Positions 29,902 to 39,596 of a DNA stretch of 64,000 nt are shown here, in pieces. The translations under genes and the position numbers were made by a program. Below the pieces are notes generated by a model, which made no database searches, was not told the origin of the DNA, and was given only the letters and a program-made list of their open reading frames with translations. Every line of letters begins with the position of its first letter. The stretch's first letter is position 1. Origin of the DNA: Carnobacterium divergens. Its GTDB lineage: Bacteria > Bacillota > Bacilli > Lactobacillales > Carnobacteriaceae. The DNA is taken from positions 1,641,518 through 1,705,517 of the forward strand of contig NZ_LT992558.1 of the NCBI RefSeq assembly GCF_900258435.1, given 5' to 3'.

Positions 29902-30765
29902 TTATAAATCTTCTAAAATTTGATCTGCATCTACAACACATTTTGCACCATTTAGCAGAAGTTCATTCGTTCCTTTTGAATAAGAACTTAAAATACTTCC
30001 GGGAACTGAAAAAACTTCGCGCCCTTCTTGCAAAGCTAAGTTAGCAGTTATTAAACTGCCACTTCTCTTTCTTGCCTCCACAACTAATGTTCCTAAACTT
30101 ATCCCAGCGATTATTCGATTTCTTAATGGAAAATGATGTCTTTTTGGCTGTGCTCCTATTGGATACTCTGATAGCAATAAATGATTCTTTGCAATCTCAC
30201 ACTGTAAGTCTTTATTGATTTTTGGATAAACTAAATCCAATCCTGTTCCAATAATCCCAATTGTTTTTCCTTGTAGGTGAATTGTTTTTTCATGGACTTC
30301 CGCATCAATTCCTTTAGCCAATCCACTTACCGTAACCACTTGCTGCTGAATCAATTTGGGTAAAAGAGCATTTAAAACAGCACTTCCATAGGCCGTTTTT
30401 AAACGGGATCCTACAATTGCTAATAACCTTTCTTTTAATAAAGTCTTATCTCCTTGATAAAAAAGTAACGCTGGTGGGTTATAAATTTCTTTTAAAAAAC
30501 TTGGATAATCAGAATCTAAGATGGTAATCCAGTTAATTTTTTTCTCTTTATAGTGATTTAGAGCTGCTTGACGATCTATTTTTTCATAACTTTCATAAAA
30601 TAATTTTGTGTTTTTTGTACTTAGGTTTGTAGTAAAAGCTAAATCAAATAAGGATAAAGAGGGGTTGTCAATTAATTCTGCAATCATTCGAATCCGACTA
30701 CTTGCTCCGACTCCCTGGCAATGCGCCAAATGAAATAGCCATTCATTTAATTCTGTAAGATTCAT
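29902..30765 (-). CDS. dprA: DNA-processing protein DprA (Smf)
   Basis: 287 residues. DprA loads RecA on incoming single-stranded DNA during natural transformation. The Rossmann-like core shows AIVGSRLKTAYGSAV, VVTVSGLAKGIDAEVHEKTI, GTGLDLVYPKIN, LSEYPIGAQPKRHHFPLRNRIIAGIS, and EARKRSGSLITANLALQEGREVFSVPG. The N-terminal extension of about 80 residues is a SAM-like domain. It lacks the C-terminal DML1-like domain of longer DprA proteins. It lies downstream of rnhB but behind rnhB's terminator, so it may have separate expression. Confidence 0.96.
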   Translation of the reverse strand: MNLTELNEWLFHLAHCQGVGASSRIRMIAELIDNPSLSLFDLAFTTNLSTKNTKLFYESYEKIDRQAALNHYKEKKINWITILDSDYPSFLKEIYNPPALLFYQGDKTLLKERLLAIVGSRLKTAYGSAVLNALLPKLIQQQVVTVSGLAKGIDAEVHEKTIHLQGKTIGIIGTGLDLVYPKINKDLQCEIAKNHLLLSEYPIGAQPKRHHFPLRNRIIAGISLGTLVVEARKRSGSLITANLALQEGREVFSVPGSILSSYSKGTNELLLNGAKCVVDADQILEDL

Positions 30766-30825
30766 TTGTCTATCTCCTTTTGTTCGTTAGGGTTAGTATG
30801 ACTATCCGCAAAAAGGATGGATTTC

Positions 30826-30868
30826 ATGAAAAAAAGATAAAGAGAATTTCTCTTTATCTTTTTTTCAT
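30826..30868 (-). terminator. rnhB terminator overlapping its stop codon
   Basis: A 20-bp perfect stem (30826-30845 / 30849-30868) with a 3-nt loop. The 5' arm on the minus strand contains the last four sense codons and the stop of rnhB; the other arm is U-rich. Confidence 0.8.
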
Positions 30869-31636
30869 GATTTGATCTTTAACTGGAGCAAAGGTTTTTC
30901 GATGAATTGGAGTCACGCCGTATTTTTCTAATCCTTCTAAATGAACTTTTGTTCCATAACCCGCATTTTTAACAAAGCCATAGCCGGGATATTGCTTGTC
31001 GTAATCTTTCATCATTCGATCTCTGGTCACTTTTGCAACAATACTCGCAGCTGCAATTGATAAACTTTTTGCATCCCCTTTAATGATGCTTGTTTGTGGA
31101 ATATCTAATTCTAATTTCATCGCATCAATCAATAGGTGTTGGGGATCAATTGATAAATTTTCAACTGCTTCAATCATTGCCAATTTAGTAGCTTGATAGA
31201 TGTTCACCTGATCAATGATAGATTCGTCTTTAATGCCTACCCCAATTGCTAATGCTTCCTTTTTAATTTTATCAAATAGCGCATCGCGTTTTGCTTCCGA
31301 TAATTGCTTGGAATCATTGATTTCTAAGACATGGAAATCTTTAGGTAAAATCACAGCCGCCGCAACAACCGGACCTGCTAATGGACCACGCCCTACTTCA
31401 TCGATTCCTGCAATATACACACAGTTTTGTTGCCACAATTTTTCTTCAAACTGTAGCATTTCTTGATGTTTTTGCTCTAATTTAAGGGCATCTGCTTGTT
31501 TTTTATGCCAAGCTTTAATTGCGGTTTGCACCCCTTTACGTTCATCCATTTTTATTTGTTCAAATGCAGGGTCATCAATAGAATGGATGGATTTTAAGCG
31601 TTCTTTTACTTCTATAATCGTTAATTTTTTATCCAT
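30854..31636 (-). CDS. rnhB: Ribonuclease HII
   Basis: 260 residues. Cleaves RNA in RNA-DNA hybrids and removes misincorporated ribonucleotides. The N-terminal 70-residue extension ([18 protein letters not shown]) is typical of Firmicutes RNase HII, before the catalytic core [24 protein letters not shown] with the first Asp-Glu pair. The third acid is in [12 protein letters not shown], followed by [23 protein letters not shown]. It starts 2 bp after the ylqF stop, so the two are translationally coupled. The C-terminus [13 protein letters not shown] is conserved. Confidence 0.97.
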   Translation of the reverse strand: MDKKLTIIEVKERLKSIHSIDDPAFEQIKMDERKGVQTAIKAWHKKQADALKLEQKHQEMLQFEEKLWQQNCVYIAGIDEVGRGPLAGPVVAAAVILPKDFHVLEINDSKQLSEAKRDALFDKIKKEALAIGVGIKDESIIDQVNIYQATKLAMIEAVENLSIDPQHLLIDAMKLELDIPQTSIIKGDAKSLSIAAASIVAKVTRDRMMKDYDKQYPGYGFVKNAGYGTKVHLEGLEKYGVTPIHRKTFAPVKDQIMKKR

Positions 31637-31638
31637 AT

Positions 31639-32502
31639 TTACGCCTCTTCTGTTGTTTCAAGGTGGATTGGAGCGTGATCCAATGTGTACCGCCCTACTT
31701 TACCACTTCTAATTTCATAAACAACCATTTCACTTGCTCTAGAATAGTCATCTCTAAAACCTCGTTTTTCGCTGATAAGCATCAATAGTTCTGGCAATCC
31801 CAACGTTAATTCTTCTGAATTGATTTTAAATCGTTTCATTAATTGTTGTGGATAATAGGTTCTCATAATGTCTAGACCGTATAGTGCTATGTCATCCATT
31901 TGTAACAAATTGTCTTTAATGGCTCCTGTTAAAGCTAATTTTTTACCGATTTCAGGATCTTCAAATTTAGGCCAAAGAATTCCTGGTGTGTCTAACAATT
32001 CCAATTCTTTTCCTAATTTCAACCATTGTTGCCCTTTTGTGACTCCTGGTTTATTCCCTGTCTTTGCAATATTTTTTTTGATAAAACGATTGATTAATGT
32101 TGATTTCCCAACGTTTGGAATTCCAATACTCATTGCACGAATCGCTCTTGGATTAATCCCTTTGCTTTTCATGCGATCAAATTTTTCTTTTAATAACAAT
32201 TTTGCTTCCGCCATTACTTTTTGCATGCCTTTTCCTTCTTGCGCAATAATGGGAACAGCAGAAATCCCTTGTTCTTTAAAATACAAAACCCATGCTTTCG
32301 TTTGTCTTTCGTCAGCTAAATCACTTTTATTCAAAATAATAACCCGCGGTTTTTGTCCGATTAATTCATCTAAAATCGGATTCCGACTTGAAAGTGGCAG
32401 TCTAGCATCTACTAGCTCAAAAACCACGTCTACTAACTTTAATTTTTCAGATACTTCTCTTCTTGCTTTGGCCATATGACCAGGAAACCATTGGATTGTC
32501 AT
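31639..32502 (-). CDS. ylqF: Ribosome biogenesis GTPase YlqF (RbgA)
   Basis: 287 residues. Circularly permuted GTPase needed for late 50S subunit assembly. Motif order is permuted as expected: G4 LNKSDLAD, then G1 [15 protein letters not shown]2/G3 [14 protein letters not shown] and [12 protein letters not shown]. The N-terminus [15 protein letters not shown] is highly conserved, as is the C-terminal ANTAR-like helical region. It heads a two-gene unit with rnhB (2-bp gap), the same order as in Bacillus and Enterococcus. Confidence 0.97.
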   Translation of the reverse strand: MTIQWFPGHMAKARREVSEKLKLVDVVFELVDARLPLSSRNPILDELIGQKPRVIILNKSDLADERQTKAWVLYFKEQGISAVPIIAQEGKGMQKVMAEAKLLLKEKFDRMKSKGINPRAIRAMSIGIPNVGKSTLINRFIKKNIAKTGNKPGVTKGQQWLKLGKELELLDTPGILWPKFEDPEIGKKLALTGAIKDNLLQMDDIALYGLDIMRTYYPQQLMKRFKINSEELTLGLPELLMLISEKRGFRDDYSRASEMVVYEIRSGKVGRYTLDHAPIHLETTEEA

Positions 32503-32588
32503 GTTGTTGCTCCTCTTTACTTAAAATTTATCAGTTAACGAACATCAGTAAAAGAAATGACCTAAAAGCTGTCATTTCATTCACTAAA

Positions 32589-33245
32589 TTATTCAGTTTT
32601 TAGTGTTCCAAAATGAGTGAAAGGCCAAATACGAAGATCTGTCGTTCCAGAAATCGTATCAATGTGAACAAAACCAAAAATACGACTATCTTTTGAATTG
32701 CCACGATTATCTCCCATTACAAAATATTCGTTTTCTGGGACTTTTGCAACACCGGTTTTCCCCATTAATGTGAAATCGCCTGTCAACAATTGTCCCTTGG
32801 CTTTCAATTTTGCTTTATATTTATCAAGATAAGGTTCTTCCACTGCTTTGCCATTTAAGTAAAGTACATCATCTTGCATTGAAATTTCATCTCCCGGCAA
32901 GCCAATCACACGTTTGATGTACTGTTTATCAGGAGCATCTGGTGCTGGAAATACAATAATATCAAAACGATCTACTTTTTCAATTTTATTTAAAATTAAA
33001 CGGTCGTGATTTTCTAGTGTTGGCATCATTGACTCACCATCTACACTTACAGGTGCAAATAAAAATTGACGGATTAACAAACAAATAGCCAATGCTACCA
33101 CGACATATACAAAGGTACTTAGAATTTCATTTTTTTTGCCTTTTTTTGATTTCTTTTTCCGCGTTTTAGAGTGATGCGCTTTACTTCGTGGCTCAAAAAC
33201 TTCTGCTGATTCATCTCGTCCATCTGAATAATTTGTTCTACTCAT
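32589..33245 (-). CDS. lepB: Signal peptidase I, copy 1
   Basis: 218 residues. Membrane serine-lysine protease that removes signal peptides on the outer face. Residues 1-40 are a very basic cytoplasmic tail (KAHHSKTRKKKSKKGKKN), 44-68 a membrane helix. The catalytic Ser is in VDGESMMPTLENHD and the catalytic Lys in KQYIKRVIGLPGDEI; box E reads FVMGDNRGNSKDSR. It differs from copy 2 by its long charged tail. The gap to copy 2 is 27 bp, so they form one unit. Confidence 0.93.
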   Translation of the reverse strand: MSRTNYSDGRDESAEVFEPRSKAHHSKTRKKKSKKGKKNEILSTFVYVVVALAICLLIRQFLFAPVSVDGESMMPTLENHDRLILNKIEKVDRFDIIVFPAPDAPDKQYIKRVIGLPGDEISMQDDVLYLNGKAVEEPYLDKYKAKLKAKGQLLTGDFTLMGKTGVAKVPENEYFVMGDNRGNSKDSRIFGFVHIDTISGTTDLRIWPFTHFGTLKTE

Positions 33246-33272
33246 ATTCTTTCCTACTTTCTTTTATCATCG

Positions 33273-33812
33273 TTAATAAACATTTATTCTGTTAAATGGA
33301 AAATAAACTAAAATCGTTTTCCCAATGATCTCCTCTTTAGCAACGGATCCAAAAACACGACTGTCGTTGCTTGATCGACGGTTGTCACCTAAAACAAAAT
33401 ACTCGTTAGCAGGAACGGTTTCTTCTCCTGTTAATTGCTGCAAGTCAAAATCGGATGTCCATGTTTCCCCTGCTTGCATTACTAATTTATTTTTTAAGAA
33501 AGGTTCGCTTATTTTATGATTATCAATATAAAGTTGATCGTTGCGGTAAGCAATTGATTCGCCAGGCAGTCCAATAATTCTCTTCACTAAGGTTCGGTTA
33601 GATGCGTCCTTAAAAACAACAATATCAAAACGTTGGATTTTTGAAAAGGATTCAACCACCATTTGATCGCCTTGATGAAGTGTTGGAATCATAGACGATC
33701 CTTGTACATTCATTGGGATAAAAATAAAATTTCTTAAGATAGCGGTGAGGACAATCGCTAAGACAGCGGCTTTAAACCAGTCCCATAAATGATCTCTCCA
33801 AGATTTTTCCAT
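33273..33812 (-). CDS. lepB: Signal peptidase I, copy 2
   Basis: About 179 residues from ATG 33812, which is 9 nt behind GGAG; a TTG at 33827 has no good site. One N-terminal membrane helix (AAVLAIVLTAILRNFIFIP) follows a short WRDHLWDWFK cytoplasmic part. Catalytic Ser is in VQGSSMIPTLHQGD, catalytic Lys in RTLVKRIIGLPGESI, and box E reads FVLGDNRRSSNDSR. It is the upstream member of a tandem pair of signal peptidases. Substrate division between the two cannot be told from sequence. Confidence 0.92.
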   Translation of the reverse strand: MEKSWRDHLWDWFKAAVLAIVLTAILRNFIFIPMNVQGSSMIPTLHQGDQMVVESFSKIQRFDIVVFKDASNRTLVKRIIGLPGESIAYRNDQLYIDNHKISEPFLKNKLVMQAGETWTSDFDLQQLTGEETVPANEYFVLGDNRRSSNDSRVFGSVAKEEIIGKTILVYFPFNRINVY

Positions 33813-33920
33813 GTCCTTTCGCTCCAAACTTGTAAACTATACTACCTTCTATCATACAAGAAAATGACTGAAATAACTATTATTTTGCTAAATTTCATTT
33901 AATTTTTTTTTAATCCACAA

Positions 33921-33967
33921 AAAAAGACCTTATTTTCTAGAAATTAAGTAGAAAATAAGGTCTTTTT
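33921..33967 (-). terminator. Terminator of the deoD/ctpA unit
   Basis: 18-bp stem (33921-33938 / 33950-33967) with an 11-nt loop, starting 3 bp beyond the ctpA stop; T-run on both strands. Confidence 0.85.
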
Positions 33968-33969
33968 GA

Positions 33970-35436
33970 TTAGTTTGTTTGTAAATAAGAAACAGCTTTT
34001 TCATATTGTGTGTCATTTTGTTTCATTCGTTCTCGTAAGGCTTCAATTAATGCGGTAGAGGTTTTATCTGTCACAATGCCATCAACAGGCAAATTATGGG
34101 CAGTTTGAAAGGCCTTAACCGCTTCGGTTGTTCCTGTTCCAAAGTATCCATTTGCGTCATTAGAAGTAAAATCTAGCGCATTTAAAACGCTTTGTAAGTT
34201 CTTCACTTCATCTGACACATCATTTTGTTGATAGGTTTTCTTTGGATCAATTAGCAATAATTTTGTATACGCTGGTAGATCAACGGCAATTGTTGGTTCA
34301 ATTCCTTTTTTATTGATCCATTGTCCTGAAGGCGTTAACCATTTGGCAATTGTCATTTTCAATTCACTCTTATCATCAAACGTTGCTACAGTTTGAACAG
34401 TGCCTTTACCAAATGTTTTTGTTCCAATGATAGTGGTGTTTGCAGATTCTTTTAAAGCACCTGCTAAAATTTCAGAAGCACTGGCGCTTCCTTCATCTAC
34501 TAACAATGTGATAGGCTCTGTTACTTTAAAGTCACCTAACGTTGCATCAGCTTTCATAATATCGGCTTTTTTATCTCGTTCTTTTGTTTGCATTAAGACT
34601 TTGCCATCTTCTACAAACATGTTAGAAATTTTTAATGCTTGATCTAATAGCCCACCTGGATTTCCACGAACATCTAGGATAAAGGATTTTGCACCTTTTT
34701 CACGTAAATCTTTGACTGCTTTTTCAACTTCAGAAGCAGTTGGTTGTGAAAAATTCGTAATTTGGATATATCCAATTGTTGGATCTGTTTCATCCAGACG
34801 ACTTTTTACTGTTTCAACTGGAATCGTATCACGTTTTAACGTTACATCAAAGGTAGTGGTTCCTCTTTGGATTTTCAAGACAACATCGGTCCCTTTTTCG
34901 CCACGAATATACGAAACTGCTTTATTTAAAGTCAGACCAGCCATGTCATGATCGTCTACTTTTAAAATAACATCATTTGGCAAAAGTCCTGCTTTTTCAG
35001 CTGGCGAACCCGCAATTGGAGAAACAATGGTGATGGCGTCATTTTGATTCATTACTTCCGCACCAATTCCTTCAAAAGAAGCTGAAATCGTGCTGTCTAA
35101 ATCCGTTGCCTCTGCAACATCTAGGTATTGCGTATAAGGATCCCCTGTCGCATTTACCATGCCAGATAAGGCTCCTTCTAATAATTTAGTACTATCAACT
35201 TTTTTATAAAATTGAGTTGATAATTTTGAATAGACTTCTTGTAATTTGTTGAAATTTTGATCGACTTTAGCTGTGTTAGAAGAATCAACGGCTACTTGAT
35301 TTTGATTTTTTGAAGTCAGCAGATAGGTTCCGCCAATAGCGAATACCGCGACCGCGATCAGTGATGCGATATACACACTTAAAGTAACGTTCTTTTTAGT
35401 TTTCTTAGATTTTAAATCATCCGGTTCTTGATTCAA
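33970..35436 (-). CDS. ctpA: Carboxyl-terminal processing protease (S41) with PDZ and peptidoglycan-binding domains
   Basis: 488 residues. A single N-terminal membrane anchor (about 18-40) puts the enzyme outside the cell. A PDZ domain (about 105-190; GIGAEVMNQNDAITI, SPAEKAGLLPNDVI, GEKGTDVVLKIQRG) is followed by the S41 catalytic domain with the Ser in VDEGSASASEILAGAL and the Lys in GTKTFGKGTVQ. The C-terminus (about 410-480) is a peptidoglycan-binding-1-like fold (ALDFTSNDANGYFGTGTTEAVKAFQ). The architecture matches Bacillus CtpA/CtpB. TTG at 35436 follows GGAGG by 7 nt. The gap to deoD is 21 bp. Confidence 0.94.
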   Translation of the reverse strand: MNQEPDDLKSKKTKKNVTLSVYIASLIAVAVFAIGGTYLLTSKNQNQVAVDSSNTAKVDQNFNKLQEVYSKLSTQFYKKVDSTKLLEGALSGMVNATGDPYTQYLDVAEATDLDSTISASFEGIGAEVMNQNDAITIVSPIAGSPAEKAGLLPNDVILKVDDHDMAGLTLNKAVSYIRGEKGTDVVLKIQRGTTTFDVTLKRDTIPVETVKSRLDETDPTIGYIQITNFSQPTASEVEKAVKDLREKGAKSFILDVRGNPGGLLDQALKISNMFVEDGKVLMQTKERDKKADIMKADATLGDFKVTEPITLLVDEGSASASEILAGALKESANTTIIGTKTFGKGTVQTVATFDDKSELKMTIAKWLTPSGQWINKKGIEPTIAVDLPAYTKLLLIDPKKTYQQNDVSDEVKNLQSVLNALDFTSNDANGYFGTGTTEAVKAFQTAHNLPVDGIVTDKTSTALIEALRERMKQNDTQYEKAVSYLQTN

Positions 35437-35457
35437 AGGAACACCTCCACTATTCTA

Positions 35458-36168
35458 TTATTTTTGTCTAAGAGCTGTTTCCAATGCTACGATCATCATG
35501 TCACTAAATGTACGTTCACGCTCGTCTGAAGAAGTTTCTTCACCTGTGAAAATATGGTCACTAATTGTTAGAATCGCTAACGCTTTGCGGTTGTATTTTG
35601 CTGCTAAAGTATATAACCCTGCTGCTTCCATTTCAACAGCCAAAATGCCGTAATCCGCTAATTTTACTTTATCAAGTTCAGCGTTATAGAAGCGATCGGC
35701 TGATAAAATATTCCCTACTTTAACCGATAGACCTTTTTGCGTACTAATATCATAAGCTGTTTTTAAAAGATCAAAATTAGCCAAGGGTGCAAAATCTACT
35801 TTCCCATCAAATGCTTGACGGTTAATAAAAGAATCCGTTGTTGCCCCTTGTCCTAAAACGATATCTCGTACTTTAACGTCTGCTTGCATTCCACCAGCCG
35901 TGCCTACACGGATTAGATTTTGAACATTGTAACTATTCATTAGCTCATCCGCATAAATCATCATCGACGGAATGCCCATCCCCGTACCTTGAACAGAAAT
36001 ACGTTCGCCTTTGTATAAGCCTGTGTAACCAAACATATTTCTAATGCGGTTGTATTGCTCTACATCTGTTAAAAAAGTTTCTGCAATGTATTTTGCACGT
36101 AATGGATCCCCTGGTAATAACACTGTTTCTGCAATTTGTCCTTGTGACGCTTCAATATGAATACTCAT
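35458..36168 (-). CDS. deoD: Purine-nucleoside phosphorylase DeoD
   Basis: 236 residues, the size of the hexameric, DeoD-type enzyme. It splits purine (deoxy)nucleosides with phosphate for salvage. Typical blocks: [48 protein letters not shown], the substrate-binding [13 protein letters not shown], and the catalytic Asp in [14 protein letters not shown] 36168 sits behind GGGAGGAAA. It follows yozE by 15 bp and is likely in the same transcript. Confidence 0.96.
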   Translation of the reverse strand: MSIHIEASQGQIAETVLLPGDPLRAKYIAETFLTDVEQYNRIRNMFGYTGLYKGERISVQGTGMGIPSMMIYADELMNSYNVQNLIRVGTAGGMQADVKVRDIVLGQGATTDSFINRQAFDGKVDFAPLANFDLLKTAYDISTQKGLSVKVGNILSADRFYNAELDKVKLADYGILAVEMEAAGLYTLAAKYNRKALAILTISDHIFTGEETSSDERERTFSDMMIVALETALRQK

Positions 36169-36183
36169 TTTTTTATTTCCTCC

Positions 36184-36423
36184 CTAATTTGAACTGCTTA
36201 ATGTTTGATTTCGTTCAAGATATCGCTCCCACGCGTGGTCAAAAATACTCATTGAACTTAAATAGTCCCCATAAAACTCTAAATAATCACTTACTTCTTG
36301 ATAATTTTCTGATTGTTTTGGAAAGCTGACATCCAGGTAAACATCATTTGCAAACTTTGTGACTTCGTCATTTTTATGAGGATCTCGTTCGGTCATTAAA
36401 AAGTGAAAGAAAGACTGCCTCAT
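36184..36423 (-). CDS. yozE: YozE family small protein (UPF0346)
   Basis: 79 residues. It matches the YozE SAM-like family: a start with FFHFLMTERDP, the centre FANDVYLDVSFPKQSENYQEVSDYLE, and a C-terminal aromatic helix FDHAWERYLE. The family has a sterile-alpha-motif-like helical fold and no known function. Only 1 bp separates it from the msrA stop, so translation is coupled. The same neighbours (msrA, ypmS, ypmR) are seen in other lactic acid bacteria. Confidence 0.88.
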   Translation of the reverse strand: MRQSFFHFLMTERDPHKNDEVTKFANDVYLDVSFPKQSENYQEVSDYLEFYGDYLSSMSIFDHAWERYLERNQTLSSSN

Positions 36424-36424
36424 T

Positions 36425-36937
36425 TTAATTCAGCTCCTTTGATTGATAACGTTTGCGTTCTTCTTGTTCTGCCTGATAACGCTCTGGATTTTTTTGATAA
36501 AAACCTTGATGTTCTTCTTCTGCAGGATAAAAAGGCATCGCCAATTGAATTTGCGTTACAATCGGCTTTGAATAGACTTTACTTTTGATTAATTGTTGCT
36601 TTGAAGCCTCGGCTATTTTCCGTTGGGACTCATCCTTAACAAAAATAACAGGTCGGTAATTATCTCCACGATCTTGAAATTGTCCCATTGCATCTGTAGG
36701 ATCGGTTTGATTCCAATAAATAGCCACTAACTCTTCATAACTAATAAGGGATGTATCAAACGTAATTTCAACTGCTTCGGTATGCCCAGTTGTTTTTGTT
36801 AAAACTTCCTCATAGGTAGGATTTTCAACATGTCCACCGGTATACCCCGAAATGACTTTTTCAATTCCTTTCATCTGATCAAAAGGCGCTACCATGCACC
36901 AAAAGCAGCCCCCAGCAAAAATCGCTGTTTCCTTCAT
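36425..36937 (-). CDS. msrA: Peptide-methionine (S)-S-oxide reductase MsrA
   Basis: About 170 residues from ATG 36937 (GGGGGA 7 nt upstream; the longer frame to 36964 overlaps ypmS). Repairs oxidised methionine in proteins. The catalytic site is [12 protein letters not shown] with nucleophilic C11; C14 follows in the same motif, and no further cysteine is present, so recycling probably uses the nearby Cys or thioredoxin directly. [28 protein letters not shown] is the family signature. No MsrB domain is fused. Confidence 0.95.
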   Translation of the reverse strand: MKETAIFAGGCFWCMVAPFDQMKGIEKVISGYTGGHVENPTYEEVLTKTTGHTEAVEITFDTSLISYEELVAIYWNQTDPTDAMGQFQDRGDNYRPVIFVKDESQRKIAEASKQQLIKSKVYSKPIVTQIQLAMPFYPAEEEHQGFYQKNPERYQAEQEERKRYQSKELN

Positions 36938-36950
36938 GTAACAATCCCCC

Positions 36951-37580
36951 TTATTTCTTAACAAGCTCTTCTAATGGCAAATAGACACTAAAACGAATGT
37001 CGTCATTTTTTAAATCGAATTTTTTAGCTTTTATTTTCAAGCCATTTTCTAACTTATACTCATCCAAGTTTAAAACAATTAATTGTTTTTTACTATCGAT
37101 TTGTACCCATTTAGGTAAGTTGTATTGTTTAGCAATTAAATTCATCACATAACCAATAGGTAAATTCAATTTCCCGATGCTTATATTTGTCGCTTTTAAC
37201 TGAACGTTGCCATTTTCCATTACAAAAGGATCTAAATAGAGGTAAAAATGAACATCGTGATTAAAGAGTTTAAAGGTGCCAATGACTTCAGCTTGTTCAT
37301 TGAATACTAACTGATATTGGATATCTCCTTTTTTTATAAAACGATCAATTCCATGTGCGACAATTTCATTAACCTCTTTTTTATGAGTACTTACTTCAAA
37401 AGAAACATCTTCCGTTTTCTGTGCTTTTTTTTGTTCAGCTACCGTATTAACAGGCACAAAAATCTTCGTACCACCCCAAATACCAAATCCTAATAATACA
37501 GCTACTAAAATTAAAAATGACCATTTCCATGGATTATTAGGACGCTTGAATTGCTTTCTTTGTTTGGTTTCTTCTACCAT
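36951..37580 (-). CDS. ypmS: YpmS family membrane-anchored protein (DUF2140)
   Basis: 209 residues. A basic N-terminus ([15 protein letters not shown]) precedes one membrane helix (about 19-38), so most of the protein is outside. The body follows the YpmS pattern: [67 protein letters not shown]. The function is unknown; the family always sits near the GDSL esterase YpmR, as here (27-bp gap). The true msrA start is 13 bp beyond its stop. Confidence 0.88.
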   Translation of the reverse strand: MVEETKQRKQFKRPNNPWKWSFLILVAVLLGFGIWGGTKIFVPVNTVAEQKKAQKTEDVSFEVSTHKKEVNEIVAHGIDRFIKKGDIQYQLVFNEQAEVIGTFKLFNHDVHFYLYLDPFVMENGNVQLKATNISIGKLNLPIGYVMNLIAKQYNLPKWVQIDSKKQLIVLNLDEYKLENGLKIKAKKFDLKNDDIRFSVYLPLEELVKK

Positions 37581-37607
37581 TTTCTCACTGCTTTCTCTAG
37601 TTACTTC

Positions 37608-38477
37608 TTACGGGAGCCACTCTGCTTTTGTTGCTTGCATTTTTTCGTAAAGTGCTTTTGCCATCCGATCATAGCCTTCATCATTAGGATGGAAACTGTC
37701 TTCTTCAAATAATAAATCATTTACTATTTCAGGAGTTTGATCAGAATTTTTGGATGCTTTTTCTTCTTTTTTAGTTGTTTCCACTTGATTTCCTTTAGAG
37801 AGCAAGTCGTTTATTGGAATGAAATGAGCTTTATTTTGTTCATCAACAACAGAAGTAGTTGCCTCATTCCATGAATCTACTACTGCTTGCATTTCAGGAA
37901 CATCTGAAAAATACAAATAAAACGGATTGTAAATGCCATAAACATAAATTGGTGCATGTTTGTTTAGATTTCGTATTTCTGAAAAAATCGTTTTTACTCG
38001 TTCTTTATATTCAGCTTCTGGCTTTGTAAAACTATCTTCTGTTACTTTTAGTAGTTGAGATTTAATCACTTTCATTAAATCATTGCCACCAAAAGTCAAA
38101 ACGATGACATCTGCTTCTTTCAGAGAATCTTGGATGTCCGTTTTCGTTTGAATTCGTTTTAGAATTTGAGTGCTGGTATTGCCTGAAATTCCATAGTTAG
38201 CCGTTGTAATATCGTTGATTTTTTTATCTTTTGCGTATAAGTCCGCTATTCGTGAAACGTATCCCCCAGTCGCAGTCCCGTCACCAATGCCTTCTGTTAA
38301 AGAATCGCCTACTGCAACAATGGAGATGTCCTTTTTGGGTACTTTCTTTGTGATCTTTGTTACTGCCTTTTGAGTTGCTGTCTCATTGCCACTAAAAAAA
38401 TTTAATACTTGAAACACAACAAATGTGGCTATTGCCAAAAAAAGAACTATTCCTACTAGTGATTTTAACTGTTTCAT
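37608..38477 (-). CDS. ypmR: SGNH/GDSL-family lipase/esterase (YpmR-like), secreted or anchored
   Basis: 289 residues. The N-terminal hydrophobic stretch (about 7-28) is a signal anchor. The SGNH fold is clear: block I IVAVGDSLTEGIGDGT with the nucleophile Ser, block II Gly in YGISGNTSTQI, block III TFGGNDLMKV, and block V DSFHPNDEGYDRMA with catalytic Asp and His. It is a hydrolase acting outside the membrane on an unknown acyl substrate. First in the ypmR-ypmS-msrA-yozE unit; the degV terminator lies upstream. Confidence 0.9.
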   Translation of the reverse strand: MKQLKSLVGIVLFLAIATFVVFQVLNFFSGNETATQKAVTKITKKVPKKDISIVAVGDSLTEGIGDGTATGGYVSRIADLYAKDKKINDITTANYGISGNTSTQILKRIQTKTDIQDSLKEADVIVLTFGGNDLMKVIKSQLLKVTEDSFTKPEAEYKERVKTIFSEIRNLNKHAPIYVYGIYNPFYLYFSDVPEMQAVVDSWNEATTSVVDEQNKAHFIPINDLLSKGNQVETTKKEEKASKNSDQTPEIVNDLLFEEDSFHPNDEGYDRMAKALYEKMQATKAEWLP

Positions 38478-38504
38478 TGATTTTTTCCTTTCTTAATTTA
38501 AAAA

Positions 38505-38533
38505 GAACAGTTCTACTTATAGTAGAATCTGTC
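38505..38533 (-). terminator. degV terminator
   Basis: ACAGATTCTACT pairs with AGTAGAACTGT with one bulge on the minus strand, followed by TCTTTTT. Confidence 0.6.
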
Positions 38534-38558
38534 CATAAATAATTATGCAGAATACTTA

Positions 38559-39401
38559 CTAATCGGTATAGTACATGACTGCAAAAGCACCTTTACCAGC
38601 ATGTGTTGAGATAATTGGGCTGGTTAATCTAACCCGCATTGGTACGTCAGGTAATGCTGCTTGAAATTGATTTTTAATTTCTTCGCAAGCCTCTTCATCG
38701 TCTGCATATGAAAAAGATACTTCACGAATATTAGGTGTTTCTTTTAATTTCTCTTGTAATTCAACAAGCCATTTATTAACTGGTTTCATTCCGCGTCCAC
38801 GAACACGTAATTCTAATTGTCCTTTTACTTGCTCCATCATCACTTTTACATTTAAAAAGCTTGACAACGCTCCTGCCAGGCGACCAATTCTACCACCTTT
38901 TACAAGATTTTCTAATGTCACAACACAAATATATAATTTAGTATTGGCTCTCACTTCGTCAATTCGTTTTAAAATAGCTTCTTTATCGGCGTTCGCTAAC
39001 GACATTCTGGCTGCTTCAATTACTTGGAAAGACAAGCCGCGATCCGTAAAATCACTATCGATAACCGTAACTTCTGTTGTCGATAATTGCGCTGCTTGAC
39101 GAGCGGTATTAACGGTTCCACTAAGATTTTCTGTCATGTGAATAGAAATAACTTCACTGCCATCTTTTCCTAACTCATCATACAATTCAACAAACTGCCC
39201 AATTGGCGGTTGACTTGTTTTTGGTAAGGCTTTGGCTTGTTGCATTTTTTCCATAAATTCTTCTTTTTGCAATGTGACTCCGTCAACATATACAACGTCA
39301 TCAATCATCACTGTTAAAGGCAAAACATGAATTGCTAATTCTTTAATTTCATCTGGTCCTAACTCAGCGGATGAATCTGTTACAATTTTAAATTTCTTCA
39401 T
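38559..39401 (-). CDS. degV: DegV family fatty-acid-binding protein
   Basis: 280 residues, cytosolic. DegV/FakB proteins hold a fatty acid for phosphorylation by the kinase FakA. Visible marks are KIVTDSSAELGPDEIKEL at the N-terminus, KTSQPPIGQFVELYDEL with the TSQP signature, HMTENLSGTVNTARQAA, and the C-terminal GKGAFAVMYY. FakA is not in this window. It stands alone, with a 195-bp gap to the divergent haemolysin III gene that contains a 13-bp palindrome. Confidence 0.92.
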   Translation of the reverse strand: MKKFKIVTDSSAELGPDEIKELAIHVLPLTVMIDDVVYVDGVTLQKEEFMEKMQQAKALPKTSQPPIGQFVELYDELGKDGSEVISIHMTENLSGTVNTARQAAQLSTTEVTVIDSDFTDRGLSFQVIEAARMSLANADKEAILKRIDEVRANTKLYICVVTLENLVKGGRIGRLAGALSSFLNVKVMMEQVKGQLELRVRGRGMKPVNKWLVELQEKLKETPNIREVSFSYADDEEACEEIKNQFQAALPDVPMRVRLTSPIISTHAGKGAFAVMYYTD

Positions 39402-39468
39402 TTTTTATTAATCCCACTCTTTCTTCTGCAAAAATAGATAGGTTCATGTTATAATGATTAAAACAAAT

Positions 39469-39481
39469 AAGTGACTCACTT
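39469..39481. promoter_or_regulatory. 13-bp palindrome between degV and the haemolysin III gene
   Basis: AAGTGACTCACTT is a perfect palindrome around one central base, and a further AGTGAC half-copy follows at 39485-39490. It lies between two divergent genes, which fits an operator. No known consensus was recognised. Confidence 0.4.
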
Positions 39482-39596
39482 AAAAGTGACCTAGCGCTAT
39501 TTTATTCTTATTAAAATAGTATAACAGATTCTCATATTTTCGTACACTAGAGAAACGTGAGATTTTTTAAAGTTTTAACTTATCGGGGGGATTTAA

